64,000 bases of DNA from Candidatus Contubernalis alkalaceticus (GTDB lineage: Bacteria > Bacillota > Dethiobacteria > SKNC01): contig NZ_CP054699.1 of assembly GCF_022558445.1 (NCBI RefSeq), forward strand, positions 3,426,001 to 3,490,000, given 5' to 3'. Below the pieces are notes generated by a model. The model worked only from the letters and a program-made list of their open reading frames with translations. It was not told the origin of the DNA and searched no databases. Positions 1-7,663 of this stretch are shown here, piece by piece. A program made the translations under genes and the position numbers. How positions within the stretch are numbered: the first letter of the stretch is position 1; the number at the start of each line of letters is the position of its first letter.

Positions 1-357
1 CTTCTGGGCTGCCAGGTAACCGTCGGTGATAATTCCTGTCTTTAACCCCTGTTCTCGTATCCAATCTAAAATCTCCTGAGATTGGGTGGGAAGTGTAAGG
101 GAAGGCTCATGGGTGCGGTAGAGCTGAATCAACTGCTGCACCAGTTCAGGGGAACTTTTTCCGTATCTTTCCAAAATCCCGTTAAAAACCCGGGAGGAAT
201 CCTTATGAAATTGCTCCCATATTTCCTTTTCCAGGGCTTCTTTTGATATTTGGAACAGGGAGGACAGGTATTGAGACACCTTAGAGAAACCACTTCTCAC
301 AAAGTCCATCTCTGGATATAAAGTATCATCCAGGTCAAAAACTACCGCTTTAATCAC
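1..357 (-). CDS. HAD-family hydrolase, partial (N-terminal 119 residues)
   Basis: Only the first 119 codons are in the window; the gene runs off the left edge. It opens with a GTG codon at 355-357 that shares one base with the TAG stop of the ATP-grasp gene upstream, so the two are translationally coupled. The protein begins with the HAD motif I pattern VVFDLDDTLYP (nucleophile and acid Asp), followed by a helical cap-like segment and the motif II-like ITDGY near residue 112. HAD enzymes of this type are usually phosphatases of small phosphorylated metabolites. The pairing with an ATP-grasp ligase at the end of a polysaccharide locus suggests a role in modifying the glycan or its precursor, but the substrate is unknown. 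Confidence 0.85.
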   Translation of the reverse strand, partial: MIKAVVFDLDDTLYPEMDFVRSGFSKVSQYLSSLFQISKEALEKEIWEQFHKDSSRVFNGILERYGKSSPELVQQLIQLYRTHEPSLTLPTQSQEILDWIREQGLKTGIITDGYLAAQK

Positions 358-1322
358 TATATGAGATCTTCCTCCCTTTTTATAACTGTTTCTTCATACC
401 TCATCATCACTAATCCCGGCTCATAGCCTTTAACAGGTATTTCTAAGGGCTCTCCCCGGGTCAGTTTAATTATCATCTGGACAAAATTTGCCCCGGCATA
501 ATAGGATAGGGGATACCCTCCTCCAAAGCGGCAGTTAATTTCTGTAAAGGTAATTTTATCTCCCTCTATAAAACATTGAATGTTAACAGGACCAAAAAGT
601 TTTAACCCCTTAGCAATTTTTGGAGCCCAGTCCAATAAGCCCTGTTTAAAAACAGTTATGGCCCTTTCCACCTCACCGCCCCTAACCTTGATACGGCGGC
701 GGGGGACTGCTTGAATTAAACTTCCCTGTTCATGGCAGAACATATCCATGGTTATTTCCTGCCCCTTAAGGCAGTGCTGAATCACCGGGTTTTCCACCTG
801 TGCCAGCGCAAAATCCAACTCTTTTTTAGACTGCACCCGGTGCACCCCCTGGCTGGCGGAACCCTGTCGGGGTTTAACAATTAAGGGATAAGGCAGGGAG
901 GAAAAATCCTGGGAATCCTGGGCCAGCCATGTTTCCACCGTGGGGATATGCTGCTTTTTAAAATATTGGAAAGTCTTGTATTTATCCATGGCAGTATTTA
1001 CAGCTTCGGGACTGGATATCATCACCTTTATACCCCGGGAAGCAAAAAGAGGGGCTGCTTCCGCTAAAATTGGAAGTTCCGGGTCAATAAAGGGCACCAC
1101 CGCCTTGATGTCATTGGCTGAACACAGCTCCAAAATTGTTTCCAAATAATCTGCTTCGTTCACCCGGGGCACCACAAAACCCCGATGGCTTAAATACAGC
1201 CCTGGGGCGGTAGGGTCACAGTCCGCTGTAAACACTTTTCCTTCCCCCCGCAGGTTCTCTTTAAAAAAATTAACCATCTGGCCGCGGCGGCCAATGGAAG
1301 TTAACATAATGTTTAGAGTCAT
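357..1322 (-). CDS. ATP-grasp ligase (carbamoyl-phosphate-synthase-like), 321 aa
   Basis: The N-terminal pre-ATP-grasp domain starts MLTSIGRRGQMVNFF. The ATP-grasp core follows, with a nucleotide-binding Lys and flexible glycine-rich loop at about residues 150-159 (KPRQGSASQG) and the metal-binding TEINCRFGGG at about 260-269. Family members join a carboxylate to an amine or other nucleophile through an acyl phosphate. Stand-alone versions occur in many capsule loci, where adding an amino acid or amine to a sugar acid is a reasonable but unproven role. A GGAG lies about 9 bases before the ATG. It is the penultimate gene of the locus and overlaps the HAD gene by one base. A double-hairpin repeat copy separates it from the sugar transferase upstream. 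Confidence 0.85.
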   Translation of the reverse strand: MTLNIMLTSIGRRGQMVNFFKENLRGEGKVFTADCDPTAPGLYLSHRGFVVPRVNEADYLETILELCSANDIKAVVPFIDPELPILAEAAPLFASRGIKVMISSPEAVNTAMDKYKTFQYFKKQHIPTVETWLAQDSQDFSSLPYPLIVKPRQGSASQGVHRVQSKKELDFALAQVENPVIQHCLKGQEITMDMFCHEQGSLIQAVPRRRIKVRGGEVERAITVFKQGLLDWAPKIAKGLKLFGPVNIQCFIEGDKITFTEINCRFGGGYPLSYYAGANFVQMIIKLTRGEPLEIPVKGYEPGLVMMRYEETVIKREEDLI

Positions 1323-1353
1323 CCTCAGTTTTCTCCTGTTCCGTTTCCTTTTT

Positions 1354-1510
1354 TTTTAAGGTATAAGCCCCCCACCTCTAAACGTAGGTGAGGCCTTTAA
1401 TCAAGTGAAGTAGAGCCTCCATCTGATTAACCGTTTTTTCAGCTTGCTGAAACCAGTTCACTTTTGTTGTGCTGTTGACAAATAAAACAGGGGAAAGAGA
1501 GTAAAAGCTT
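1354..1510 (+). repeat. Double-hairpin element, copy A (decayed)
   Basis: This stretch matches copies at 46411-46585 and (inverted) 51630-51748. Shared blocks in order are GGTATAAG, a hairpin built on CCCCCACCT/AGGTG, a second hairpin AATCA-GTG/CTGATT, then AGCTTGCTGAAAC and GTTCACTTTT. Here both hairpins carry mismatches (GTGAAG facing CTCCAT), so this copy looks older than the other two. Similarity to copy B may continue to about 1510 through GTTGAC and GGGAAAGAG. It fills the gap between the sugar transferase and the ATP-grasp gene. Confidence 0.75.
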
Positions 1511-1515
1511 AGATT

Positions 1516-2127
1516 TTAAAGCCCGGTAGATTGATCTTTGTCTGAACCTTTAAATTCAGGCATGGTAGCGAAGCCCTCCTGGCTGATTCCCTCGGAGCGG
1601 AGCACCTTAATCAGGGTCTTCCACAGAATCTTCAGGTCCAGCCAAAAGGTTTGGTTATTCACGTACCATACGTCCAGGGCAAACTTATCCTCCCAGGTGA
1701 TGGCATTCCTGCCGTTAACCTGGGCCCAACCAGTAATTCCCGGCTTCACTTCATGGCGCCGGGCCTGCTCCCCGGTATAACGGCGCAGGTAGGACATCAA
1801 CAGGGGCCTTGGCCCCACCAGGCTCATATCCCCCTTCAGGACATTAAACAGCTGGGGCAGTTCGTCCAAACTGAACCTGCGGATATTTTGTCCCAAGGGG
1901 GTTAACCGCTCTTCATCGGACAAAAGCTTTCCCTCTTTATCTCTTTTGTCCTCCATGGTGCGGAATTTATAAAGGGTGAAGGCTCTCCCCCGGAGCCCCG
2001 GGCGCACCTGCTTAAAAAGCACCGGGCTGCCCATGCGGCGGTAAATCAAAAGGGCGGTAACCATCAGCACCGGCGAAAATAAAATTATTAATATAAATGA
2101 GACCAAAAAATCAAATAACCGTTTCAT
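1516..2127 (-). CDS. Initiating sugar-phosphate transferase (PglC/WcaJ C-terminal type), 203 aa
   Basis: This is a small monotopic phosphoglycosyl transferase that moves a sugar-1-phosphate from a UDP-sugar to undecaprenyl phosphate, the first step of glycan assembly. One hydrophobic re-entrant segment spans about residues 5-28. The family signatures follow: FKQVRPG, LYKFRTM (about 52-58), the catalytic Asp-Glu pair in SLDELPQLFNVLKGD (D88-E89), GPRP (105-108) and KPGITGWAQVNGRN (128-141). At 203 residues it has the minimal PglC length, without the multi-TM domain of WcaJ. It lies at the 3' end of the polysaccharide locus. Given the fnlABC genes upstream it might transfer FucNAc or another N-acetyl sugar, which the sequence cannot settle. 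GAGG precedes the ATG. Confidence 0.93.
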   Translation of the reverse strand: MKRLFDFLVSFILIILFSPVLMVTALLIYRRMGSPVLFKQVRPGLRGRAFTLYKFRTMEDKRDKEGKLLSDEERLTPLGQNIRRFSLDELPQLFNVLKGDMSLVGPRPLLMSYLRRYTGEQARRHEVKPGITGWAQVNGRNAITWEDKFALDVWYVNNQTFWLDLKILWKTLIKVLRSEGISQEGFATMPEFKGSDKDQSTGL

Positions 2128-2582
2128 GCTTAAATCCTCGCCCCCGCATTTTTAGTTCCAACCTGACCCCGGCCAACTAAACCCTCGCCGACTGAGTCCT
2201 GACCAACTGTCAGAAGTGGAGTCCGGGGTCAGACCCCCCTGGGTTGATAAGTGCAGCAGATGAGCTAGGCCGGGGGTCAGACCCCGCAAGCCTTGTTAGT
2301 GGATAGTTAGGTAGTGGGACAGTTGGATAGGATTGGTAAGCGCAGCAGATAAGGTAAGCCTGCATAGTTGGATAGTTAGGTAGTTGGATAGTTGGATAGG
2401 ATTGGTAAGCGCAGCAAATGAGTTAAGCCGGGGGTCAGAACCCTCAAGCCGATTCCACCCCGTAAGCCTTACTATCAACTATCTAACTACCAACGATCCA
2501 ACTAAACCATCCAACTCATCCAACCAACTATCCAACTATCCAACTATCTTCTATCCAACTACCCAACTATCTAACTATCTAA
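2128..2582. repeat. Repeat island 1: GTTGGATA arrays plus GGGGTCAGACCCC module
   Basis: This 455-base gene-free gap is made of repeats. At 2224-2285 lies a module of about 61 bases with a GGGGTCAGACCCC palindrome at each end and GATAAGTGCAGCAGATGAG in the middle; its inverted copies are at about 7329-7389 and 7500-7561. Degenerate partial copies (GTAAGCGCAGCA) follow at about 2336 and 2406. Octamer-like GTTGGATA/GTTAGGTA arrays fill about 2296-2400. The reverse complement (CCAACTATC) fills about 2473-2582 and runs straight into the stop codon of the glycosyltransferase gene. The two arrays could pair into a long hairpin. No coding signal was seen. Confidence 0.85.
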
Positions 2583-3860
2583 CTATTTTTTGGCAATTCT
2601 CTCAAAAATTGCTTCAAATTTCTTAACCCCTGTAACCAGGGACAATTCCCGTTGGTAAAAATCCCGGCCCGCTCTGCCCAGGGCTTCCAGCTGCGGCCCC
2701 TGCAGATTATAGAGCTTTTCCACCGCCCCGGCGATTGAGTCAGGATCCTGAGGGGTGCAGGTTATCCCTGCGCCAGCCTGTTTTACTAAGTCGGCGGCAT
2801 CCCCCCGAACACCCATTAAAATGGGTTTGCCCACCGCCAGATAGGACTGAGTCTTGGAGGGGATGGTGATGGAAAACAACGGGTCATCTTTTAAGTGTAC
2901 CAGAAGGACCTCCGCCAGTTCCAAAACCGCACCTATTTCTGATAAGGGAAGGCGGGGCAAAAAAATCACATTGTCCAGCTTCATCTCCGCCGCCCTCTGC
3001 TTCAATCGGGGCACATCTACGCCTCCCCCTACAAAAACAAACTGAATCCGGGGGTACTTCCCGGCAATCCGGGCAGCAGCAGACAGCACAGCATCCAGGG
3101 CCTGGGCCTGTCCCATGGTCCCGGCAAATATTATGTTGAATTTTCCCTGAAGCCCCAGGCTTTGGGCCAATTGCCGGCGTTCCTTATGCTGTGGGGAATC
3201 ACCGGCCTGATGCTGAAGAGGCTGTTCCTGCTTTTTCCGGCAGGACAGGAACTGTTTTTCTTCCGACCAGTTATATATCACTTCAATTTTTTCCGGGGGA
3301 ACTCCTCTTTTTATCAAGGCCTTTTTGAATCCCGGTGACAGCACAGCCACACAAGCAGCTCTTTGGTATAACCGGCGGCACCACCAATCAACAGACTTAA
3401 GAATTGGCCCCTGGCTCAGCATCCCTGTGGCCCCCAGCGTATCCGGCCAAAGATCCTGCACATCGTAAACAAAAGGAATTCTCCTGAAAAAATTAAGGGC
3501 CAGGGCCGGAAACCCAACCGTGGCCGGAGGATGATAAACGTGCATACAATCGGCTTTTTTCACCAGTAGTGTTCCCAGCAGTGAAGCAGAAAAGGCAAAA
3601 CTAAAATAGTTGGCCATACGACGGAGGCTGGATTTATCATGACTGGGGTAAAGGGGAACCCGAATTACGGGAATTCCCTCCAGGACCTCCCGCTGTAATG
3701 GCCGCACCCGGTAACCGGGATACAGGCTGCCGCCGGGATAATTAGGAAATCCGGTGAGCACCTGCACTTCATGTCCCCTTCTTTTTAACTCCCGGGCAAA
3801 CTCCAGGCCTTTAAAATGAGGTTCCGGGTCAAACCACTGAGTGAGCATTAAGATTCTCAT
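2583..3860 (-). CDS. wbuB: GT4 glycosyltransferase, WbuB-like (probable L-FucNAc transferase), 425 aa
   Basis: This is a GT-B fold transferase beginning MRILMLTQWFDPEPHFKG, the usual start of the WbuB/WbnH group. The acceptor half ends near HVYHPPATVGFPAL and VYDVQDLWPDT. The donor half has FAGTMGQAQALD, then SITIPSKTQSYLAVGKPIL as the C-terminal nucleotide-sugar site. An in-frame ATG nine bases upstream (3867-3869) touches the AAGGTGG Shine-Dalgarno, so the ATG at 3858-3860 is preferred because it leaves a nine-base spacer. In E. coli O26-type clusters wbuB follows fnlABC, exactly as here, which supports UDP-L-FucNAc as donor. The stop codon TAG lies in the repeat island downstream. The exact linkage is unknown. 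Confidence 0.88.
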   Translation of the reverse strand: MRILMLTQWFDPEPHFKGLEFARELKRRGHEVQVLTGFPNYPGGSLYPGYRVRPLQREVLEGIPVIRVPLYPSHDKSSLRRMANYFSFAFSASLLGTLLVKKADCMHVYHPPATVGFPALALNFFRRIPFVYDVQDLWPDTLGATGMLSQGPILKSVDWWCRRLYQRAACVAVLSPGFKKALIKRGVPPEKIEVIYNWSEEKQFLSCRKKQEQPLQHQAGDSPQHKERRQLAQSLGLQGKFNIIFAGTMGQAQALDAVLSAAARIAGKYPRIQFVFVGGGVDVPRLKQRAAEMKLDNVIFLPRLPLSEIGAVLELAEVLLVHLKDDPLFSITIPSKTQSYLAVGKPILMGVRGDAADLVKQAGAGITCTPQDPDSIAGAVEKLYNLQGPQLEALGRAGRDFYQRELSLVTGVKKFEAIFERIAKK

Positions 3861-3874
3861 ATACGGCATCCACC

Positions 3875-5008
3875 TTACATTAATTTCCGCCAGACGTTAC
3901 GGTTAACATAATCTGTATAGCTTAGAATAATCCGCACCACTTTTTCAGATACTTTAGGCACATCATAATCCGATACCGGCTGCAGCAGCCGTTCTTCCCC
4001 CCGGGGTTGATCCGCCAGTATTTCCAGGGCCTGCTGAATGCGGTTAATTTCAAGGCCCGTCATCATCACCGACGCTTCTTCCATCCCTTCAGGCCGCTCA
4101 TGGGCCTCCCGGATATTTAAGGCGGGGAAGTTAAGGATGGAGGATTCCTCGGTGATAGTGCCGCTGTCGGACAGCACCACATAAGCATTTTTCTGCAGCT
4201 TTACGTAATCAAAAAATCCCAGAGGTTTTAGCAGTTCCACCTGGGGAGGAAAGGTCACTTCTCCCGCTTCAATCCGATTTCGGGTTCGGGGATGGGTGGA
4301 GACGATGATTCTTTTTCCATGTTGGACGGCCAGGGATTTTAGAATTTCCACCAGCTTTTGAAAATTTAGGTCTGAATCAATATTTTCCTCCCGGTGGGCG
4401 CTGACCACAAAATAGTCATAAGGTTTTAGGGCAAGGTTTTTTAGCGCTGAGGATCCCTCAATCCTGTCCCGGTAATGAGTAAGCACCTCAAACATGGGGC
4501 TACCGGTCTTAATAATCCGATCCGCAGGAAGCCCCTCCCGCAGCAGGTACTCCCGGGCGATATCGCTGTATGTAAGGTTGATGTCACTGATATGGTCGAC
4601 AATTTTTCGATTGGTCTCCTCCGGCACCCTCTGGTCGAAACAGCGGTTTCCCGCCTCCATATGAAAGATGGGAATTTTCCGTCTCTTGGCCGGAAGCACC
4701 GAGAGACAGCTGTTGGTATCCCCTAACACCAGCAGAGCTTCCGGTTTTTCCTTTTCCAACACGGTATCAATGTTGATAATAGTCTGCCCAATGGTGCCGG
4801 CAGGGGAACTTCCCGCAGCATTAAGAAAATAATCTGGTTTTTTTACCTCCAGGTCCTTAAAAAAAATCTCATTTAATTCATAGTCATAATTCTGACCGGT
4901 GTGAACCAGCAGATGATGGGTATACTTTTCCAGCAGGGCCAGCACCCGGGAAAGCCGAATTATTTCCGGCCGGGTACCCACCACGGTCATAACTTTCATT
5001 TTTTTCAT
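3875..5008 (-). CDS. fnlC: UDP-GlcNAc 2-epimerase family enzyme (FnlC/CapG-like), 377 aa
   Basis: This is a non-hydrolysing UDP-HexNAc 2-epimerase with a GT-B-like fold. Signatures are [15 protein letters not shown] at the start, [29 protein letters not shown] with the catalytic acidic residues, [10 protein letters not shown] and [14 protein letters not shown]. Its length is typical. It starts three bases after the CapF-like gene, and with the two genes before it completes the CapE-CapF-CapG/FnlABC route, where the last step epimerises UDP-N-acetyl-L-pneumosamine to UDP-N-acetyl-L-fucosamine. WecB (ManNAc) or WbpI (diacetamido-uronate) activity is an alternative, and the WbpI option matters because wbpB/D/E-like genes lie nearby. 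Context favours FnlC. Confidence 0.88.
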   Translation of the reverse strand: MKKMKVMTVVGTRPEIIRLSRVLALLEKYTHHLLVHTGQNYDYELNEIFFKDLEVKKPDYFLNAAGSSPAGTIGQTIINIDTVLEKEKPEALLVLGDTNSCLSVLPAKRRKIPIFHMEAGNRCFDQRVPEETNRKIVDHISDINLTYSDIAREYLLREGLPADRIIKTGSPMFEVLTHYRDRIEGSSALKNLALKPYDYFVVSAHREENIDSDLNFQKLVEILKSLAVQHGKRIIVSTHPRTRNRIEAGEVTFPPQVELLKPLGFFDYVKLQKNAYVVLSDSGTITEESSILNFPALNIREAHERPEGMEEASVMMTGLEINRIQQALEILADQPRGEERLLQPVSDYDVPKVSEKVVRIILSYTDYVNRNVWRKLM

Positions 5009-5011
5009 ATG

Positions 5012-6154
5012 CTAAACCTCACAATAGTATGTATCAGGATTTTCCGGGTCAAAGATCTGGTTGGCCCAGAACAAAACAATCATTTCTCCCCGGGTTAAAT
5101 TTTCGATTGCGTGGGTATATCCCGGGGGAATATCTACCACTTCGGGTTTATCCCCGGAAACTTCATAGGACAAAACTTCCTCTTCATCTAATTTCCTGAA
5201 CTTAATCACAGCTTCACCCTTGATGACGCAGAACTTTTCTACCTTAGTGTGGTGGTAGTGATTTCCCCGCATAACCCCTTCATGGGAACTGGATACAAAA
5301 ATTTGCCCAAAGGATTCAGATTTAACTACCTCCGCCAGGCTGCCCCGTTGATCAGTTTTTAAATCTAAGGCCCGGGAAAAATCTTTTTTATCCAGGAAAG
5401 ATAGATAAGTGGCATAAAGACAGCGGGTCAAATCATGTGAAAAATCCGGCACCGTAAGCTTTTCCCGATTATCCCGGATATGGTAAAGCTGTTGGGCCAA
5501 TTCCCCCAGAGTGAGGCAAAAAGTCCTGGGGACAGTGAAAAACCCTTCCTCTGCCGCTTTTACTGCCGGGGCACCCTCTCCCCCGATAAGCTTTTCAGAC
5601 AGAATTCCGGTAAAAGCCTTAACTACATCATCAATATAAACCAGCTCCAGCTGATTATTGGGGTCTGATATGGTGATGGGCAGCCCACGGCAGATGTTAT
5701 AGCAGAAGGTGGCCACCACCGAGTTGTAATTGGGCCTGGACCATTTCCCAAAAACATTGGGAAGGCGGTATATATAAACTTGTGCGCCGGATTCCTCCCG
5801 GTATTTAAGGAGGGTATCCTCCGCCTGTTTTTTGCTTTTTCCGTAGGGATTATCTTTTAGAGCCTGGATGGAGGAGGAAAAAACAATGTCGGGCTTTAGA
5901 TTATTTTTTCCCAGTATATCCACTATGGTTTCTGTTAAGCCGGCATTGCCTGTTTCAAATTCTTCAGGGTTTTCCGGGCGATTTATGCCCGCCAGGTGAT
6001 ACACCAGGTCAGCCTGCTGCAGATAACCTTCTAATTCTTCCGGTTTATTTTTCCGAGAAAAGGTTATAATCTTTAAATCCTCATACTGCTCTAACCCCAG
6101 CTTGAGGTTTCTACCCATAAATCCATCAGCTCCAGTTACTAAGACGGTCTTCAT
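5012..6154 (-). CDS. fnlB: CapF/FnlB-like bifunctional SDR reductase with C-terminal cupin, 380 aa
   Basis: The first about 250 residues form a short-chain dehydrogenase with the Rossmann motif GADGFMG near residue 8 and catalytic YGKSK after FSSSIQALKDNP. The last about 110 residues form a cupin with HYHHTKVEKFCVIKGEA and PPGYTHAIENLTRGEM, including metal-binding His residues. This fusion is diagnostic of CapF, in which the cupin epimerises C3 and the SDR reduces the 4-keto group to give UDP-N-acetyl-6-deoxy-L-talosamine. It overlaps the 3' end of the CapE-like gene by 29 bases. A GGGGGAAG Shine-Dalgarno lies just before the ATG. No missing catalytic residue is evident. Confidence 0.93.
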   Translation of the reverse strand: MKTVLVTGADGFMGRNLKLGLEQYEDLKIITFSRKNKPEELEGYLQQADLVYHLAGINRPENPEEFETGNAGLTETIVDILGKNNLKPDIVFSSSIQALKDNPYGKSKKQAEDTLLKYREESGAQVYIYRLPNVFGKWSRPNYNSVVATFCYNICRGLPITISDPNNQLELVYIDDVVKAFTGILSEKLIGGEGAPAVKAAEEGFFTVPRTFCLTLGELAQQLYHIRDNREKLTVPDFSHDLTRCLYATYLSFLDKKDFSRALDLKTDQRGSLAEVVKSESFGQIFVSSSHEGVMRGNHYHHTKVEKFCVIKGEAVIKFRKLDEEEVLSYEVSGDKPEVVDIPPGYTHAIENLTRGEMIVLFWANQIFDPENPDTYYCEV

Positions 6155-7172
6155 AAGCTTCCCCCTTTTCCAGTTCCCTTTGAATAAACTCTAGAGACAA
6201 CAGGATTTCTTTGATTTCCGGGATGGTGAGCCTCCGGGTATTATGGGAGGTATAGTCCTCCTGGCTGGAAAGCTGTTCTTTCCCTTCAATAAAGTATTTA
6301 TTATAGTTTAAATCCCGGTTATCCGCCACCACCCGGTAATATCTGGTAAATTCCTGGGCCTTGCACAGCTCCTCCCGGGACAGCAGTGTTTCATAGAGCT
6401 TTTCCCCATGGCGGGTACCGATAATTTTGATTTCATTGTCCGCGTTAAACAGCTCTTTTAAAGCTAAAGCCAAATCACCGATGGTTGACGCCGGGGCTTT
6501 TTGGACAAATATGTCCCCCTGCTGACCGTGCTCAAAGGCATACAGCACCAGATCTACGGCATCATCTATAGACATTAAATAACGGGTCATATCCGGATCG
6601 GTTACAGTCAGGGGCTTCCCCTCTTTAACCTGGCTGACAAATAAGGGGATTACCGAACCCCTGGAAGCCATGACGTTTCCGTAACGGGTGCCGCACAGTA
6701 TAGTTTTACCTTCACCGGCGCTTCGGGATTTGGCCACCATCAGTTTTTCCATCATGGCCTTGGAAATCCCCATGGCATTGACGGGAAAAACCGCCTTGTC
6801 GGTGCTCAGGACAATAACCCTTTTCACTTCGTTTAACAAGGCTGCGTTTAAAACGTTTTCAGTTCCTAAGATATTGGTCTTTACCGCTTCCATGGGGAAG
6901 AATTCACAGGAAGGCACCTGTTTTAGTGCCGCAGCGTGGAACACGTAATCTACCCCGTTCATGGCCATCATAACGCTGCTGCTGTTTCGTACATCCCCGA
7001 TATAAAACTTAACTTTAGGATTGTTCAACCGAATACGCATATCCTCCTGCTTTTTTTCATCCCGGCTGAAAATTCGGATCTCTTTAATATCCGTATCTAA
7101 AAACCTTCTAAGTACAGCATTGCCAAAGGAACCTGTCCCCCCGGTAATGAGCAGTATCTTTCCTTTAAACAT
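6126..7172 (-). CDS. fnlA: UDP-GlcNAc 4,6-dehydratase/5-epimerase (CapE/FnlA), 348 aa
   Basis: This extended SDR begins MFKGKILLITGGTGSFG. The usual YxxxK is replaced by Met-x3-Lys (MGISKAMMEK), which is characteristic of the FlaA1/CapE inverting dehydratase group. LSTDKAVFP precedes it, and CGTRYGNVMASRGSVIP follows. The enzyme makes UDP-2-acetamido-2,6-dideoxy-4-hexulose, the first committed intermediate to UDP-L-FucNAc. An earlier in-frame ATG (start 7193) has no Shine-Dalgarno; AGGGGGTG lies about six bases before the ATG at 7170-7172, so that start is used. It is the first gene after repeat island 2 and opens the fnlABC-wbuB group. Confidence 0.93.
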   Translation of the reverse strand: MFKGKILLITGGTGSFGNAVLRRFLDTDIKEIRIFSRDEKKQEDMRIRLNNPKVKFYIGDVRNSSSVMMAMNGVDYVFHAAALKQVPSCEFFPMEAVKTNILGTENVLNAALLNEVKRVIVLSTDKAVFPVNAMGISKAMMEKLMVAKSRSAGEGKTILCGTRYGNVMASRGSVIPLFVSQVKEGKPLTVTDPDMTRYLMSIDDAVDLVLYAFEHGQQGDIFVQKAPASTIGDLALALKELFNADNEIKIIGTRHGEKLYETLLSREELCKAQEFTRYYRVVADNRDLNYNKYFIEGKEQLSSQEDYTSHNTRRLTIPEIKEILLSLEFIQRELEKGEAYEDRLSNWS

Positions 7173-7663
7173 TTGGTCACCCCCTGATTTCATTAACTAA
7201 TTAAACATTTGTGTCCGGTTGGACGGTTGGTCAGTTGGTCAGCTGACGGTTGGTCAGTTGGACAGGACACCAGCCACTCTAGGTTGATAAATTATGTAAC
7301 AGACTTCATAAACGCAGCATGGCTTGCGGGGTCTGACCCCCGGCCTGACTCATCTGATGCACTTATCTACCCAGGGGGGTCTGACCCCGGAAACCGCCTC
7401 TGACAGTGGGTCAGCTGACAGTTGGTCGGTTGGTCAGGACACCAGCCACTCTAGGTTGATAATTTATGTAACAGACTTAAATAAATGCAGCATGGCTTGC
7501 GGGGTCTGACCCCCGGCCTAACTCATCTGATGCACTTATCTACCCAGGGGGGTCTGACCCCGGACAATGCTTTTGTCGGTTGGTCGGTTGGTCAGTTGGA
7601 CAGTTGGTCAGTTGGTCGGTTTGATTGTGTTTCTGACCAACCGACCCACTGTCCACTGTCCAA
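7173..7663. repeat. Repeat island 2: tandem 172-base units, GTTGGTCA arrays, two GGGGTCAGACCCC modules
   Basis: This 491-base gene-free gap holds a direct duplication offset by 172-173 bases (about 7264-7391 and 7436-7564). Each unit reads GGACACCAGCCACTCTAGG, then an AT-rich part, then a 61-base module closed by GGGGTCTGACCCC at both ends (about 7329-7389 and 7500-7561). These modules are the reverse complement of the one in island 1. GTTGGTCA/GTTGGTCGG arrays occupy about 7217-7262, 7410-7436 and 7575-7622. The inverse (GACCAACCGACC, CTGTCCAACTACCC) occupies about 7634-7673 and supplies the TAG stop of the next gene. No open reading frame with a ribosome site was found. Confidence 0.88.

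Noticed and set aside
2296-2582. Short reading frames in repeat islands 1 to 3
   Set aside because: They are open only because the simple repeats lack stops in some frames; no ribosome sites and no similarity to proteins.
3875-5008. Assignment of the 2-epimerase as WbpI of the diacetamido-uronate pathway
   Set aside because: Immediate coupling to capE- and capF-like genes favours FnlC/CapG; WbpI remains an alternative only.
7173-7193. Upstream ATG of the CapE-like gene
   Set aside because: No Shine-Dalgarno before it, whereas AGGGGGTG is well placed for the ATG at 7170-7172, where the Rossmann strand begins.
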